From assembly GCF_014199915.1 (NCBI RefSeq), contig NZ_JACHOO010000007.1, positions 146,390-210,389 of the forward strand: DNA of 64,000 nt. Direction: 5' to 3'. Position numbers and translations under genes: made by a program. Source of the stretch: Prosthecomicrobium pneumaticum. GTDB taxonomy: Bacteria; Pseudomonadota; Alphaproteobacteria; Rhizobiales; Kaistiaceae. Of the stretch, positions 8,680-17,450 are shown one piece after another (position 1 is the first letter of the stretch; every line of letters starts with the position of its first letter). The notes beneath the pieces are model-generated. The model searched no databases. It worked only from the letters and a program-made list of their open reading frames with translations, and had not been told where the DNA came from.

Positions 8680-9777
8680 TCACACGATGTGGCCGTCGAC
8701 GAGGCTCTCGGCGAGCGGCGACGGTCGATCCGGCCGGGTCGCGATCTCGACGTGGCGGCCGGTCTGCGATGAGACGCCGATCGCCTCCATCACCTCGAGC
8801 ACGTGCAGCGCCAGCGCGCCGCTCGCCCTGTGCGGCCGGCCGTCGCGAATGGCCTGCGCCATCTCGGCGACACCGATCGAGCGCCAGTTGGCGTCGGCGT
8901 AAGGATAGCGCGTCTCGACCGGCGCCCACTGTCCGCCCTTCGGCAGATGCTCGACCGTGCCGCCGAAGAAATTCGGGTCGGGCACGAGGAGCGAGCCCTC
9001 GGTGCCGTAGATCTCGAGCGGCAGGTGCCGGTGCGCCGCGACGTCGAAACTCATCGTGATCGACACTGCGGCGCCGGAGACGAATTCGAGCATGCCGGAG
9101 ACATGGGTGGGCACGTGCACCGGGATCGTCTGTCCGGAGCGCGGCGCGCTGGTGATCGTGCGGGTCTGCCGCGGCGTGGTGGCGATGCCGGTGACACGGG
9201 CCACGGGTCCGAGCAGGTTGACGAGATCGGTGACGTAATACGGACCCATGTCGAGCATCGGGCCGCCGCCGACCTCGTAATAGAAATCCGGAGCGGGATG
9301 CCAGCGCTCGTGGCCCGGACACATGAAGAAGGCGGTGCCGCCGACCGGCGCGCCGATCGCCCCTTCGTCGATCAGCGCCCGCGCGGTCTGATGGGCGCCC
9401 CCCAGAAAGGTGTCCGGCGCGGCGCCGACCCGCAGGCCCCGCGCCGCCGCAGCCGCCATCAGCCGCTCGCCCTCGGCAAAGGCGATGCCGAGCGGCTTCT
9501 CGGTATAGACGTGTTTGCCGGCCTCGAGCGCCCTGAGGCCGACCGCGACATGCGCCTTCGGGATGGTCAGATTGACGAGAATCTCGACCGCCGGATCGGC
9601 GAGCAGCGTATCGACCGGCACGGCGGAAAGGCCGAATTCCGCGGCGCGGGCTTCCGCCGCCGCCGGATTCATGTCGGCGAGGCCGCGGACCTCCACGATC
9701 GGCAGGTTCCGCATCGCCTTCAGATAGGCGCCGGAGATGTTGCCGCAGCCGATGATGCCGATGCCGACCCGCTTCAC
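8680..9777 (-). CDS. Gfo/Idh/MocA-family dehydrogenase (ThuB-like)
   Basis: A 365-residue NAD(P)-dependent sugar oxidoreductase. The N-terminal Rossmann domain has GIIGCGNISGAY, and the KHVYTEKPLG segment holds the EKP motif with the catalytic-site lysine. The C-terminal domain has GGGPMLDMGPYYVTDLVNLLGP, the family's substrate-binding helix with Asp and Tyr. The start is GTG at 9777, with GGAGGA about eight bases upstream. With the following ThuA-like gene it forms a ThuA/ThuB-type pair, so oxidation of a disaccharide or glucoside to a 3-keto product is a reasonable inference. Confidence 0.88.
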   Translation of the reverse strand: MKRVGIGIIGCGNISGAYLKAMRNLPIVEVRGLADMNPAAAEARAAEFGLSAVPVDTLLADPAVEILVNLTIPKAHVAVGLRALEAGKHVYTEKPLGIAFAEGERLMAAAAARGLRVGAAPDTFLGGAHQTARALIDEGAIGAPVGGTAFFMCPGHERWHPAPDFYYEVGGGPMLDMGPYYVTDLVNLLGPVARVTGIATTPRQTRTITSAPRSGQTIPVHVPTHVSGMLEFVSGAAVSITMSFDVAAHRHLPLEIYGTEGSLLVPDPNFFGGTVEHLPKGGQWAPVETRYPYADANWRSIGVAEMAQAIRDGRPHRASGALALHVLEVMEAIGVSSQTGRHVEIATRPDRPSPLAESLVDGHIV

Positions 9778-9921
9778 CGGGCAGTCCTCCCAACCGCGCT
9801 GATGTGCGTTCCTCAGGACCCTTCATTCGACGGAACGGGGTCAAAGTCAAGCTGCCGCGCCGCCGCTTTCCAGAGCGTGGGCGCTCGGCTACAGAGAGGC
9901 CGTCCTCCCCGGGAGCCCATC

Positions 9922-10509
9922 ATGAGCGTCGCCGACCGCGTCCGCATCCGCGAGACCACCCTCCTGTCCGACAATTGGGGAAGGCTCGAGAAAACGGTGT
10001 TCGACTGGCGCCGTTCCGACGGCAGTTGGCAGACCCAGATCCGCGAGACCTATGACCGCGGCGATGGTGCCGCCGTTCTGCCCTATGATCCGGAACGCGG
10101 CACGGTGCTGCTGGTGCGGCAGTTCCGCTTCCCGGCCTTCCGCCGCGGTCATGACGAGCCGCTGCTCGAGGCCTGCGCGGGCCTGCTCGATGCCGACGAT
10201 CCGGCCGGCTGTGCGAAGAAGGAGGCCGAGGAGGAACTCGGCATCCGGCTCACCGACGTCGCTTTCGCCATGGCGGCCTTCATGTCGCCCGGCTCGGTGA
10301 CCGAGCGCCTGCATCTCTTCACCGCGCGCTATCGGCCCGAGGACCGCATCGGAACCGGCGGCGGCCATGTCGAGGAGGGCGAGGACATCGAGGCCGTCGA
10401 ACTGCCCTTCGAGACCGCGCTCGCCATGATCGACACGGGTGAGATCTGCGACGGCAAGACCGTGATGCTGCTGCAGCACATCGCCCTCAAGGGGCTGATG
10501 CGCCGCTGA
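9922..10509 (+). CDS. nudK: NudK/YffH-type Nudix hydrolase
   Basis: A 195-residue Nudix protein. The Nudix box runs from about residue 87 to 108 (GLLDADDPAG followed by CAKKEAEEELGI) with the metal-binding EAEEELG part intact; two box positions are conservative changes (Asp for the first Glu, Lys for Arg). Length and the RETYDRGDGAAVLPYDPE start match the GDP-mannose pyrophosphatase NudK rather than ADP-ribose pyrophosphatase. The ATG at 9922 was chosen because the ADPP-like N-terminus begins there. It stands alone between divergent and convergent neighbours. Confidence 0.8.
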   Translation: MSVADRVRIRETTLLSDNWGRLEKTVFDWRRSDGSWQTQIRETYDRGDGAAVLPYDPERGTVLLVRQFRFPAFRRGHDEPLLEACAGLLDADDPAGCAKKEAEEELGIRLTDVAFAMAAFMSPGSVTERLHLFTARYRPEDRIGTGGGHVEEGEDIEAVELPFETALAMIDTGEICDGKTVMLLQHIALKGLMRR

Positions 10510-10522
10510 GACCCGCCACGCT

Positions 10523-11530
10523 TCAGTCGCCGGTGATGCGCTCGTAGAGCCGCGAGCGCGAGCCGCAGAGGCCGAGCACGCGCCCGGCCGTCCAGCCGAG
10601 CGACCGCGCGAGGTCGACGAGGGCGAGGCCGGGCCGGAACGGCAGCATCAGGACGAGGCCGAGGCTGCCGACGAGCCGCAGCGGCACGACGACGAGAACG
10701 TCGAAGGCGACCCGCTCCTCGCCGCGCGCCATCTTGCGGCGCAGCGAGACCTTCGACTGGTCCTTGGCGCGGGTGAACTGGTAGGCGAAACTCAACCGCT
10801 CGGCCGGCAGCGTCTCGAACACGAGCGCCTCGGGGGCCCAGGATTTCGACAGGCCGCGCGCCCGCACCTGCTCATCGAAGGCCGCGTCACTGCCGCCGGT
10901 GTGGCGCAGGCTCTCGTCGAAGCGCAGCCCGTGATCGCTGAAGAGCGTGGTGCGCGCCAGCCAGTTATTGGTGACGATCGTGTGCCGGAACGGTCGACCC
11001 GAGCGCGCCATCGCGGCCATCTGCGCCTCCCGGCGGGCGAGACGCGCCGCGACGCCACGGTGGATCGCCCGCTGCATCGGCCCGAGCCCTGCATCGGGCG
11101 GCATGATCCGCACGGGTCCGCCGATCAGATCGGCGCCGGAACGGCGGTATTCGGCGACGAGATGAACCAGCCAGTCCCGCGCAACGACCTCGTCGTCGTC
11201 GACGAAGGCGAGCAGGTCGGCACCCCGGGCGAGCGCCTCGTCGATCGCCCGGTTGCGACCGAAGGGAATACCGAGTTCGGTCTCGAGAACGAGGACCAGC
11301 TGGCGCCCGCCGAGTTTCGGCCGCAAGGACTCGATGGTCGCGCGGCTGCGTGCCTGGTGATCGTTCTCGACGATCAGGAACAGCGGCTCGACGCCCGGCG
11401 GGGTGTGGCACTCGGCAAAGGACTGCAGCAGCGCTCGCAGCATGCGCGGCCTTCGCCGGGTGAGCGCCGCGATGCAGATGCGCAAAGGTCGATGGGGATC
11501 GGCGGCGGGAGGCGTCGGGCCGCGAGCCAT
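10523..11530 (-). CDS. family 2 glycosyltransferase
   Basis: A 335-residue GT-A glycosyltransferase. It starts RICIAALTRRRPRML, has GIPFGRNRAIDEAL (nucleotide-binding loop) and AFVDDDEVV with the DDD metal-binding motif at 111-113, then a GGPV acceptor-loop motif. The C-terminal 60 residues include a hydrophobic stretch (VLVVVPLRLVGSLGLVLMLPF) suggesting membrane attachment. The ATG overlaps the upstream gene's TGA by one base (TGATG), so translation is coupled to the alginate-lyase fusion gene. It likely transfers a sugar to a surface glycan; the donor is unknown. Confidence 0.85.
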   Translation of the reverse strand: MARGPTPPAADPHRPLRICIAALTRRRPRMLRALLQSFAECHTPPGVEPLFLIVENDHQARSRATIESLRPKLGGRQLVLVLETELGIPFGRNRAIDEALARGADLLAFVDDDEVVARDWLVHLVAEYRRSGADLIGGPVRIMPPDAGLGPMQRAIHRGVAARLARREAQMAAMARSGRPFRHTIVTNNWLARTTLFSDHGLRFDESLRHTGGSDAAFDEQVRARGLSKSWAPEALVFETLPAERLSFAYQFTRAKDQSKVSLRRKMARGEERVAFDVLVVVPLRLVGSLGLVLMLPFRPGLALVDLARSLGWTAGRVLGLCGSRSRLYERITGD

Positions 11531-13788
11531 CAGACCGGAACGCCGATGCCGCTGAGCGGCCAGAAGGGTGGCAGGCCGGTCTCCTCGGACAAGCGGATTG
11601 CGGCATCGGAAAACGGCGGTGCCGGCTCGCCCCGACGATGCGCCGCGAAGGCGGCGAGCGGCGCAAGACGGTGAACGTCAAAGCGGGCGTCCGGCCACGC
11701 CGCCGCTTGAGGTCGATCGAGCAGCCAGGCGACGGCGTTGAGAATGTCGCGCCCGTCGCTCCGCCGCCCCCCCTCGAAGCGCAGACCACACCGTTCCGCA
11801 AGCACGGCGAGAGCGACCCACCCGGCGAGATTGAACGCGCAATAATGGCGAGAATCGCGCCGCTTCAGCTCTCCGGGCTGTGCGCCGTCGGGCGTCACCT
11901 GGCTGCGCAGCCGGTCCTCGGCCCGCCGGAACGTCTCCAGAAGCAACCTCGCCTCGCCCAGATAGGCGGCGATCGCCGCGACCTGCAGATCATAATAGGT
12001 GCCGTGATTGTTGACGGCACGGCATTCGGCCCTGCCCTGCGGGCTGTCGAGCAGCCAGCCGAGATAGGCCTCGAGCCACTCCGCGAAACGGTCCGCTTCC
12101 TGCTGCGAAAGAGCGCCGGCCCTTCGGCAGAGCGTTACCGCATCGAGAAAGTAATAGAAGTCCTTGGCCTCTATGATGCCGGCCGGCGCGCCCTCATTGC
12201 CGGCATGGCCGAGGCGGACCTGCGCGTAGCGCAGATGCGCGGTCATCGCCGTGTCGGGATCGAGGAACCACATCCGTACGCGCTCGGCGGCGTGACGGGC
12301 AAAGACCGGATCGCCGGTGATGCCCCAAGCGAGCGCGAGCGCCGTCGTGTCGTCGAACACGCGCTGCAGGGCCGAGCGATCGAACTGCTCGCTGCCGGGG
12401 CCGAACGGCACGGTGCCGGGCGCCCGCTCGCCGTCGCGGCGAATATAGGGCAGGCCGTTCGGACTCGCCGGATTGGGCCACCAATAGGGCGCGGGATGCC
12501 AATAGTCGCGCGGATCGCCGCTCGGCGCCCGGGTGGTCTTCTGGAGGGGCGAGAACGGCCCTCGGCCCAATGCCTCTTCGGCTTCAGCGAGGATCGATGC
12601 GCGGAGCGCTCCGGGCGGCCCGTCCCCTTCGGCGGTGGCGGCCAGTCGGGCGAGACTCGCGTCATCGAACAATCGCAGCCGGTCCGGGCCGATGAAGGGA
12701 GAGATCGTCGCGCTGTCCATGCCGCTCAGAAGCTCGATGATCGCCTGGTTGCGCAAGGATCCGCGCGCCCGCATCTCGAGGGATCGGGCGGCGGCCCCCC
12801 TGCCATTGCCATTGTCGAGCCGCGCAACCCACCCGACGGCATGGTGGGCGGCCGGGACCGGTGTCGGCGGCGGGAGATCCCAGGCCTCGAGCCTGAACTT
12901 GTCCCAAGCGCCTCGAACACCGAGGCGCCAGAGAAGTTCCACCTTCGAGCGACGGCCGTAAGGAAACCGCTCGTCGAAGGCATGGTCGGCATCGCACCGG
13001 AAGATCAGCTGCGGCTCGTGTGTCGCTTGGCGGGCACCGACCCGGCCCTCGACGACATCGACGTTTCTCTCCGCTCGCGCCATGGGGACGCAGACATAAT
13101 GGTGATGCGGCGCAGTACGAACGCCGGCCCGCAGCGTCTCCCAGGCCTCCTTCGTCAAAAAGCAGTTGCCGTCCCAGGGAAGAACCCATTTGGCCCGGCC
13201 CCGCCCGTCCGCCAGCGCCGCGTTGCGTGCGCCGTTATTGTTCATCACATAGTTGTTCTTGTGCCGGTAGAGACCCGCGATCGCTGCATCGCGACGATCT
13301 GCCGGCAGTTCGTCGATGGCGTCGCCGAGCAGGTAGCCAATGGGATAATCATCGAGCGCCCACGGAATCTGCCGGTAGACGCTCCACTCGAACGGAATCT
13401 CGAGATAGGGCTGGCCATGCTGCTCGAGCAGATCGATCATGGCGGCCCGTCGCTCCGGATCCACCACCCGGTTGATCACGAAGCGCTTTTCGCAATCCTC
13501 GAGCAGCGGCTCGTGCTCGAGCAGGAACCGGAGATTGTCGAGCGACTGGTCCGGCGCGTGCAGGGGCGGCAGATCATTGCCGACGATCCGGTAGAGCACG
13601 AAGGTGTCGGGTCCCGGCAGAACATCGAGCCGTTCGGCGTCCGCGCCTCCCCGGACAGCCGGCATCTCCCGCGGCGGCCGGCGCAGAGCCGATGTCATCG
13701 CCGAATCCACGCGGTCGCGGAAGAGCCTGAGCTTGGTCTGCACACGGCCGAACACGATCGAGATCGGTAGGCGCCGAGCCTCAGCCAT
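11530..13788 (-). CDS. fusion protein: glycosyltransferase-like N-terminal region plus PL5-type alginate lyase domain
   Basis: A 752-residue protein. The ATG at 13788 is preferred (GGGGAG ribosome site) over an ATG 123 bases upstream with no conserved leader. Residues 60-310 form a domain with LYRIVGNDLPPLHAP, NLRFLLEHEPLLEDCEKRFV and KWVLPWDGNCFL, resembling uncharacterised GT-A-like domains; the DGN may be a DxD equivalent. Residues 395-735 match the alginate lyase family (PF05426): YWHPAPYWWPNP, then CRAVNNHGTYYDLQ with the Asn-Asn-His catalytic motif at about 593-595, and RRDSRHYCAFNLAGW with a Tyr about 649. There is no signal peptide, which is unusual for a lyase. It is translationally coupled to a GT2 gene. 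A role in trimming or remodelling a uronate-containing polysaccharide is inferred. Confidence 0.75.
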   Translation of the reverse strand: MAEARRLPISIVFGRVQTKLRLFRDRVDSAMTSALRRPPREMPAVRGGADAERLDVLPGPDTFVLYRIVGNDLPPLHAPDQSLDNLRFLLEHEPLLEDCEKRFVINRVVDPERRAAMIDLLEQHGQPYLEIPFEWSVYRQIPWALDDYPIGYLLGDAIDELPADRRDAAIAGLYRHKNNYVMNNNGARNAALADGRGRAKWVLPWDGNCFLTKEAWETLRAGVRTAPHHHYVCVPMARAERNVDVVEGRVGARQATHEPQLIFRCDADHAFDERFPYGRRSKVELLWRLGVRGAWDKFRLEAWDLPPPTPVPAAHHAVGWVARLDNGNGRGAAARSLEMRARGSLRNQAIIELLSGMDSATISPFIGPDRLRLFDDASLARLAATAEGDGPPGALRASILAEAEEALGRGPFSPLQKTTRAPSGDPRDYWHPAPYWWPNPASPNGLPYIRRDGERAPGTVPFGPGSEQFDRSALQRVFDDTTALALAWGITGDPVFARHAAERVRMWFLDPDTAMTAHLRYAQVRLGHAGNEGAPAGIIEAKDFYYFLDAVTLCRRAGALSQQEADRFAEWLEAYLGWLLDSPQGRAECRAVNNHGTYYDLQVAAIAAYLGEARLLLETFRRAEDRLRSQVTPDGAQPGELKRRDSRHYCAFNLAGWVALAVLAERCGLRFEGGRRSDGRDILNAVAWLLDRPQAAAWPDARFDVHRLAPLAAFAAHRRGEPAPPFSDAAIRLSEETGLPPFWPLSGIGVPV

Positions 13789-13943
13789 CCCGCTCTCCCC
13801 CTCGCGGAAGCCGAGACCCGGTCCGGCGCTGCCGCGATCTTTGCATTGCCCGATTCGTCCCCCGCGATGTTCGTGTGATCGATCGTAGTGCGACCGGCGG
13901 AGGGCATGCAACGCTGCGCTTCATCCTCAGGCGAGCGCGATCT

Positions 13944-14537
13944 CTATTCGAGCGCCGACCCGGGCCAATGGCCCTCGGAGGCGATCGCCGACACCGGCAG
14001 CCGTTCGCGCGGCGCGGTCTCCTGCGCGCGGTGGCGTTCCGAAAGAAGGGCGGGATCGCCGTAGCGGCCGATGGCGATCGCGGTCCAGGCGGCGAAGTGC
14101 TCGGGAATGCCGAGGAGCTCCCGTGCCCGCTCGTCGTCGAAGCCGCCCATCGGATGGATGGCGAGGCCGTTCGACACTGCCTGGAGGAGCATGTAGCCGA
14201 TCGACAGGCCGAGATCGTGCCCGCCATGGAAGTTCGGCTTGCCGTTGTCGCGCACGGTGCGGGTCGCCGCGATGACGAGCACCGACGCCCGCCGGCAGTA
14301 GTCGCGATTGCCCTCGCTGAGACAGGAGAGCAACCGGTCGAACGCCTCGGTGCCGCGATGGCCGTAGACATAGCGCCAGGGCTGATTGTTGGCTGAGGAC
14401 GGTGCCCAGCGTGCCGCCTCGAAGAGCGGCGCGAGCTCCTCCGCGGTCAGCACCGCCTCGGGGTCGAAGGCGCGCGGGCTCCATCGCTCGGCGATGACCG
14501 GAAGGATCGGAACGGCGGTCGGGGCGGGCTTTCGCAT
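13944..14537 (-). CDS. nitroreductase family protein
   Basis: A 197-residue flavin reductase-like protein. The FMN motif is ERWSPRAFDP near residues 17-26, followed by ARWAPSSANNQPWRYVYG (42-59) and the DLGLSIGYMLLQAVSNGLAIHPMGGF helix region. The pattern is that of nitroreductases acting on quinones or nitro compounds; the physiological substrate is unknown. It is a separate transcription unit from the upstream NYN gene (85-base gap) and 155 bases before the lyase fusion gene on the same strand. Confidence 0.87.
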   Translation of the reverse strand: MRKPAPTAVPILPVIAERWSPRAFDPEAVLTAEELAPLFEAARWAPSSANNQPWRYVYGHRGTEAFDRLLSCLSEGNRDYCRRASVLVIAATRTVRDNGKPNFHGGHDLGLSIGYMLLQAVSNGLAIHPMGGFDDERARELLGIPEHFAAWTAIAIGRYGDPALLSERHRAQETAPRERLPVSAIASEGHWPGSALE

Positions 14538-14622
14538 GGCAGTGGTCCTCGTGGCCGATCTCGGGCGAAACGCGAGCGGCCGTCACGTCGGGCTATCGGC
14601 CGATCGACCGCCCTTGGCAACT

Positions 14623-15288
14623 CTATGCCCAGCTCGGCGGCTTCGCGATAGAGCTCCCGTCGGCGGCGAGGACAGGGTCGGGAAACTGGGCTCTGGCGAG
14701 ATGACCCGGTCTCAAACGCAGATAGAACGAAGCGACGTTCATCAGACTCTGCGTCGGATATTTTACAGGAACAAGAAGCCCAACCCGCTTGCCGGCTTCC
14801 GTAACGGCGATCCGGATGGGCTCAACCAAGTCCGAGTCATTGGTGATCACGACGCCGACGTCGAAGGCGTCGGTGAAGGCGTCCCGCACCAAGTGGGCGC
14901 CGAGGTTCACATCGCTGCCTTTCTCCTCACTCTTTATGACGCGCACCATCGCGGGAGCGGGAAGTGTCCAGAGATAGCCGTCGGGTTTCGCCTGAGGCGG
15001 CACCGTCAGGGGCATCCAGGGCTCCGATGTCATGAAGCTGCCCTCATGGATAGCAATCTCAGGAACGGACGCCAGCGCATTGAGGTAGGTAGCCTGCCGC
15101 GGCGGCGCCCCCGGATCATGGGCCCGCGCCGACACGCGTGCGATGTAATAATTGACGCGCGTGATCCGATGGCTCGCGTCGAGAACTTCGGATGCCAGCG
15201 ACAGCGGATTGAGCCACTTCATCGAAGGGCGGCTCTTCAGCATTCTATAATAGAGATTGAAGCCATCAATGTAGACGATGGTACGCAT
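14623..15288 (-). CDS. NYN-domain (PIN-like) ribonuclease
   Basis: A 221-residue protein of the NYN/LabA family. Predicted metal-binding acids are D8 in VYIDGFNLYY, E121/E122 and D126 in EEKGSDVNLGAHLV, and D151/D153 in ITNDSDLVEPI. This set is diagnostic of NYN nucleases, which cut RNA. The gene has its own strong sigma-70-like promoter and a short leader that folds into a terminator-like hairpin only about 20 bases before the ATG, so expression may be attenuated. No partner gene is adjacent. Codon use is slightly less GC-biased than in neighbours. Confidence 0.87.
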   Translation of the reverse strand: MRTIVYIDGFNLYYRMLKSRPSMKWLNPLSLASEVLDASHRITRVNYYIARVSARAHDPGAPPRQATYLNALASVPEIAIHEGSFMTSEPWMPLTVPPQAKPDGYLWTLPAPAMVRVIKSEEKGSDVNLGAHLVRDAFTDAFDVGVVITNDSDLVEPIRIAVTEAGKRVGLLVPVKYPTQSLMNVASFYLRLRPGHLARAQFPDPVLAADGSSIAKPPSWA

Positions 15289-15370
15289 CGCGCACGCCTA
15301 CAAAAGCAAAGGCCACGAAAGGGTCGCCCCTCGTGGCCTTTGAGCCCGCAGCAAGCTACGGGTGGGTGAT
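15289..15370 (-). ncRNA. NYN-gene leader: attenuator-like hairpin or short sRNA
   Basis: The predicted transcript starts near 15370 on the minus strand. It contains a small GC hairpin, then arms AAAGGCCACGA and TCGTGGCCTTT (plus-strand coordinates 15308-15318 and 15331-15341), perfectly paired over 11 bases around a GC loop, followed on the minus strand by GCTTTTG. This has the form of an intrinsic terminator with an interrupted U-run. It lies before the NYN start codon, so it could end a short RNA of about 70-75 nt or act as a conditional attenuator. The RNA's identity is not known to me. Confidence 0.5.
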
Positions 15371-15376
15371 GAACGG

Positions 15377-15405
15377 AAGATAGGTTGCGAAAAGCCAGCG
15401 GTCAA
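15377..15405 (-). promoter_or_regulatory. sigma-70-type promoter of the NYN leader
   Basis: On the minus strand the -35 is TTGACC (15400-15405) and the -10 is TATCTT (15377-15382), separated by exactly 17 bases. The predicted start near 15370 precedes the hairpin leader and NYN gene. Confidence 0.6.
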
Positions 15406-15480
15406 TCGCTATGTCCTCTCACTCGTGCCGAGCCGGGTGCGCATGCCGAGGCTCGCCTCCTGCGTTTATATCTTCCACGC

Positions 15481-15498
15481 GTTGCAACCGATCGCAAC
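15481..15498. promoter_or_regulatory. inverted repeat upstream of the SGNH esterase gene
   Basis: GTTGCAACCGATCGCAAC has GTTGC/GCAAC arms separated by eight bases. It lies in the 244-base gap between the NYN promoter and the esterase gene and could be a LacI-type or other dyad operator. No matching regulator gene is adjacent. Confidence 0.3.
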
Positions 15499-15661
15499 TC
15501 CGGTGTAATCGCGCTCGCCGTGACCTTGATCCCCTCCGCTTGACAGCACCGGCGCGGCGCGGGAACCCTCCTCCATCGATCCACGCGGGAGGAGCCGGCG
15601 ACGCCGGAAGCGCGGGGGACGGCAACGGGCGGGCGCAGTGAGCCCGGCCGCGGGAGGAATC

Positions 15662-16309
15662 ATGAAGTCGGTTCTGTGTTTCGGCGATTCGAACACCTGG
15701 GGTTCCTCGACCGTGCCGCCGGAGCCGGGCGGCCGCTACGCGCCCGACATCCGCTGGCCGGGCGTGCTGCGCGCCGCGCTCGGCACCGACTGGACCGTCG
15801 TCGAGGAGGGCCTGCCGGCCCGCACCACCGTCCATGCCGATCCCGTCGAAGGCAGCTATATGAGCGGCGCGGCCTACTTCCTGCCCTGCCTCAGGAGCCA
15901 CCGGCCGCTCGACGTGGTCGTCATCATGCTCGGCACCAACGATCTCAAGGCGCGCTTCGCGCTGCAGCCGCTCGACATCGCGGCCGGCGTCGGCCAGCTC
16001 CTCAGGATCCTCGAGGCGGCCGAATGCGGGGTCGGCGGCGGCGTGCCGAAAGCGCTCGTCGTCTGCCCGCCGCCGCTGCTCGCGGACATGGGCACGGGCA
16101 ACGGCTTCCCGATGATGTTCGCCGGCGGCTACGAGAAGTCGCTCGCCCTGCTGCCGCATTACGAGAAGGTCTGCGCCGCGCACGGCGCCGCGCTGCTCGA
16201 CGCCGGGGCGATCATCGCGTCGAGCCGGTTCGACGGCCTGCATCTCGACCCCGAGGCGCACGCGACGCTCGGCCGTGCGGTCGCCGCGCGCGTCGCGGCG
16301 CTCGTCTGA
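15662..16309 (+). CDS. SGNH/GDSL-type esterase (arylesterase-like)
   Basis: A 215-residue SGNH hydrolase. Block I is CFGDSNTWG with the catalytic Ser10, block III is MLGTNDLK, and block V is DGLHLDPEAH with the Asp/His pair. The ATG at 15662 follows GGGAGGA at four bases. There is no signal peptide, so it is cytosolic. It is 10 bases ahead of a Gfo/Idh/MocA dehydrogenase, suggesting a two-gene operon in which an ester or acetylated sugar is released and then oxidised; this is inference from context. Confidence 0.87.
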   Translation: MKSVLCFGDSNTWGSSTVPPEPGGRYAPDIRWPGVLRAALGTDWTVVEEGLPARTTVHADPVEGSYMSGAAYFLPCLRSHRPLDVVVIMLGTNDLKARFALQPLDIAAGVGQLLRILEAAECGVGGGVPKALVVCPPPLLADMGTGNGFPMMFAGGYEKSLALLPHYEKVCAAHGAALLDAGAIIASSRFDGLHLDPEAHATLGRAVAARVAALV

Positions 16310-16319
16310 GGAGGCGCCG

Positions 16320-17438
16320 ATGACCAGCCTCGGTGTCGCCCTGATCGGAACCGGCTTCATGGGCAAGTGCCACGCGCTCGCCTGGAACGCCGTCGCCGCC
16401 ACCTTTCCCGATGTCGCCGCGCCGCGCCTCGTCGCGGTCGCCGATGTCGACATCGCGCGGGCGGAGACGATCGCCGCCAGCGTCGGCTTCGCGCGCGCCG
16501 AGGCCGACTGGCGCGCCGTGATCGACGATCCGGCCGTCGACGTCGTTTCGATCACGGCGCCGAACCAGTTTCACAAGGAGATGGCGCTCGCCGCGCTCGC
16601 CGCCGGAAAGCACGTCTGGTGCGAGAAGCCGATGGCGACCGCGCTCGCCGATGCCGAGGCGATGGAGGCGGCGGCGCAAGCGAGCGGCCGCGTCACGCTG
16701 CTCGGCTACAATTACATCCAGAACCCGGCGATCGCCCTCATCCGCGGTATCCTCGCCGACGGCACGATCGGCGCGCTCACCCATCTCAGGATCGAGATGG
16801 ACGAGGATTTCATGGCCGACCCGGCCGCGCCCTTCGGCTGGAAGAGCGCGGCGAGTTCGGGTTATGGCGCGCTGGACGATTTCGCCGTGCACCCCTTGAG
16901 CCTCCTCGCGACTCTCGTCGGCCTGCCGGCGCGGGTGCTCGGGACCGTGGCGAAACCCTATCCGACCCGGCCTCTCGCCGAGGGTGGCGAACGCGCCGTC
17001 GAGACGGCCGACATCGCCTCCGCCTTCCTCGAATGGGAGGGCGGGCTGTCCGGCCTGCTCGCCGTCAACCGCACAGCCTGGGGCCGCAAGGGGCGCATCG
17101 CGCTGCAGATCTTCGGCGCCGAAGGGGCGATCCTCTACGACCAGGAGCGGATGAACGAGGTGCAGCTCTACGAGGCGAAGGGCCCGCGCGACCGGCGCGG
17201 CTTCCGCACCGTGCTGATGGGGCCGGAGCACCCGCCCTATGGCGCCTTCGTGCCCGCGCCGGGCCATCAGCTCGGCTTCAACGATCTGAAGGTGATCGAG
17301 GCGCACGCCCTTCTGCGGCGGATCGCCGGCGAGACGACGCTCGGCGTCGACTTCACCGCCGGCCTCGCCATCGAGCGGACGGTGCACGCGATCGCCGCCT
17401 CGGCGGAGGCGGGTGCCTGGGTGACGGTCGGGGGCTGA
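16320..17438 (+). CDS. Gfo/Idh/MocA-family oxidoreductase
   Basis: A 372-residue NAD(P)-dependent dehydrogenase. It has GTGFMGKCHALAW (Rossmann), NQFHKEMALAAL, KHVWCEKPMAT with the EKP motif, and a C-terminal domain with GYGALDDFAVHPLSLLATLVG. The ATG at 16320 has GAGGAGG five bases upstream. The long C-terminal loop and the ASSGYGALDD motif resemble inositol or sugar dehydrogenases of rhizobial catabolic clusters. It follows the SGNH esterase by 10 bases. It is convergent with the nucleoside hydrolase gene. Confidence 0.87.
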   Translation: MTSLGVALIGTGFMGKCHALAWNAVAATFPDVAAPRLVAVADVDIARAETIAASVGFARAEADWRAVIDDPAVDVVSITAPNQFHKEMALAALAAGKHVWCEKPMATALADAEAMEAAAQASGRVTLLGYNYIQNPAIALIRGILADGTIGALTHLRIEMDEDFMADPAAPFGWKSAASSGYGALDDFAVHPLSLLATLVGLPARVLGTVAKPYPTRPLAEGGERAVETADIASAFLEWEGGLSGLLAVNRTAWGRKGRIALQIFGAEGAILYDQERMNEVQLYEAKGPRDRRGFRTVLMGPEHPPYGAFVPAPGHQLGFNDLKVIEAHALLRRIAGETTLGVDFTAGLAIERTVHAIAASAEAGAWVTVGG

Positions 17439-17450
17439 CGCCCCCGGCGC

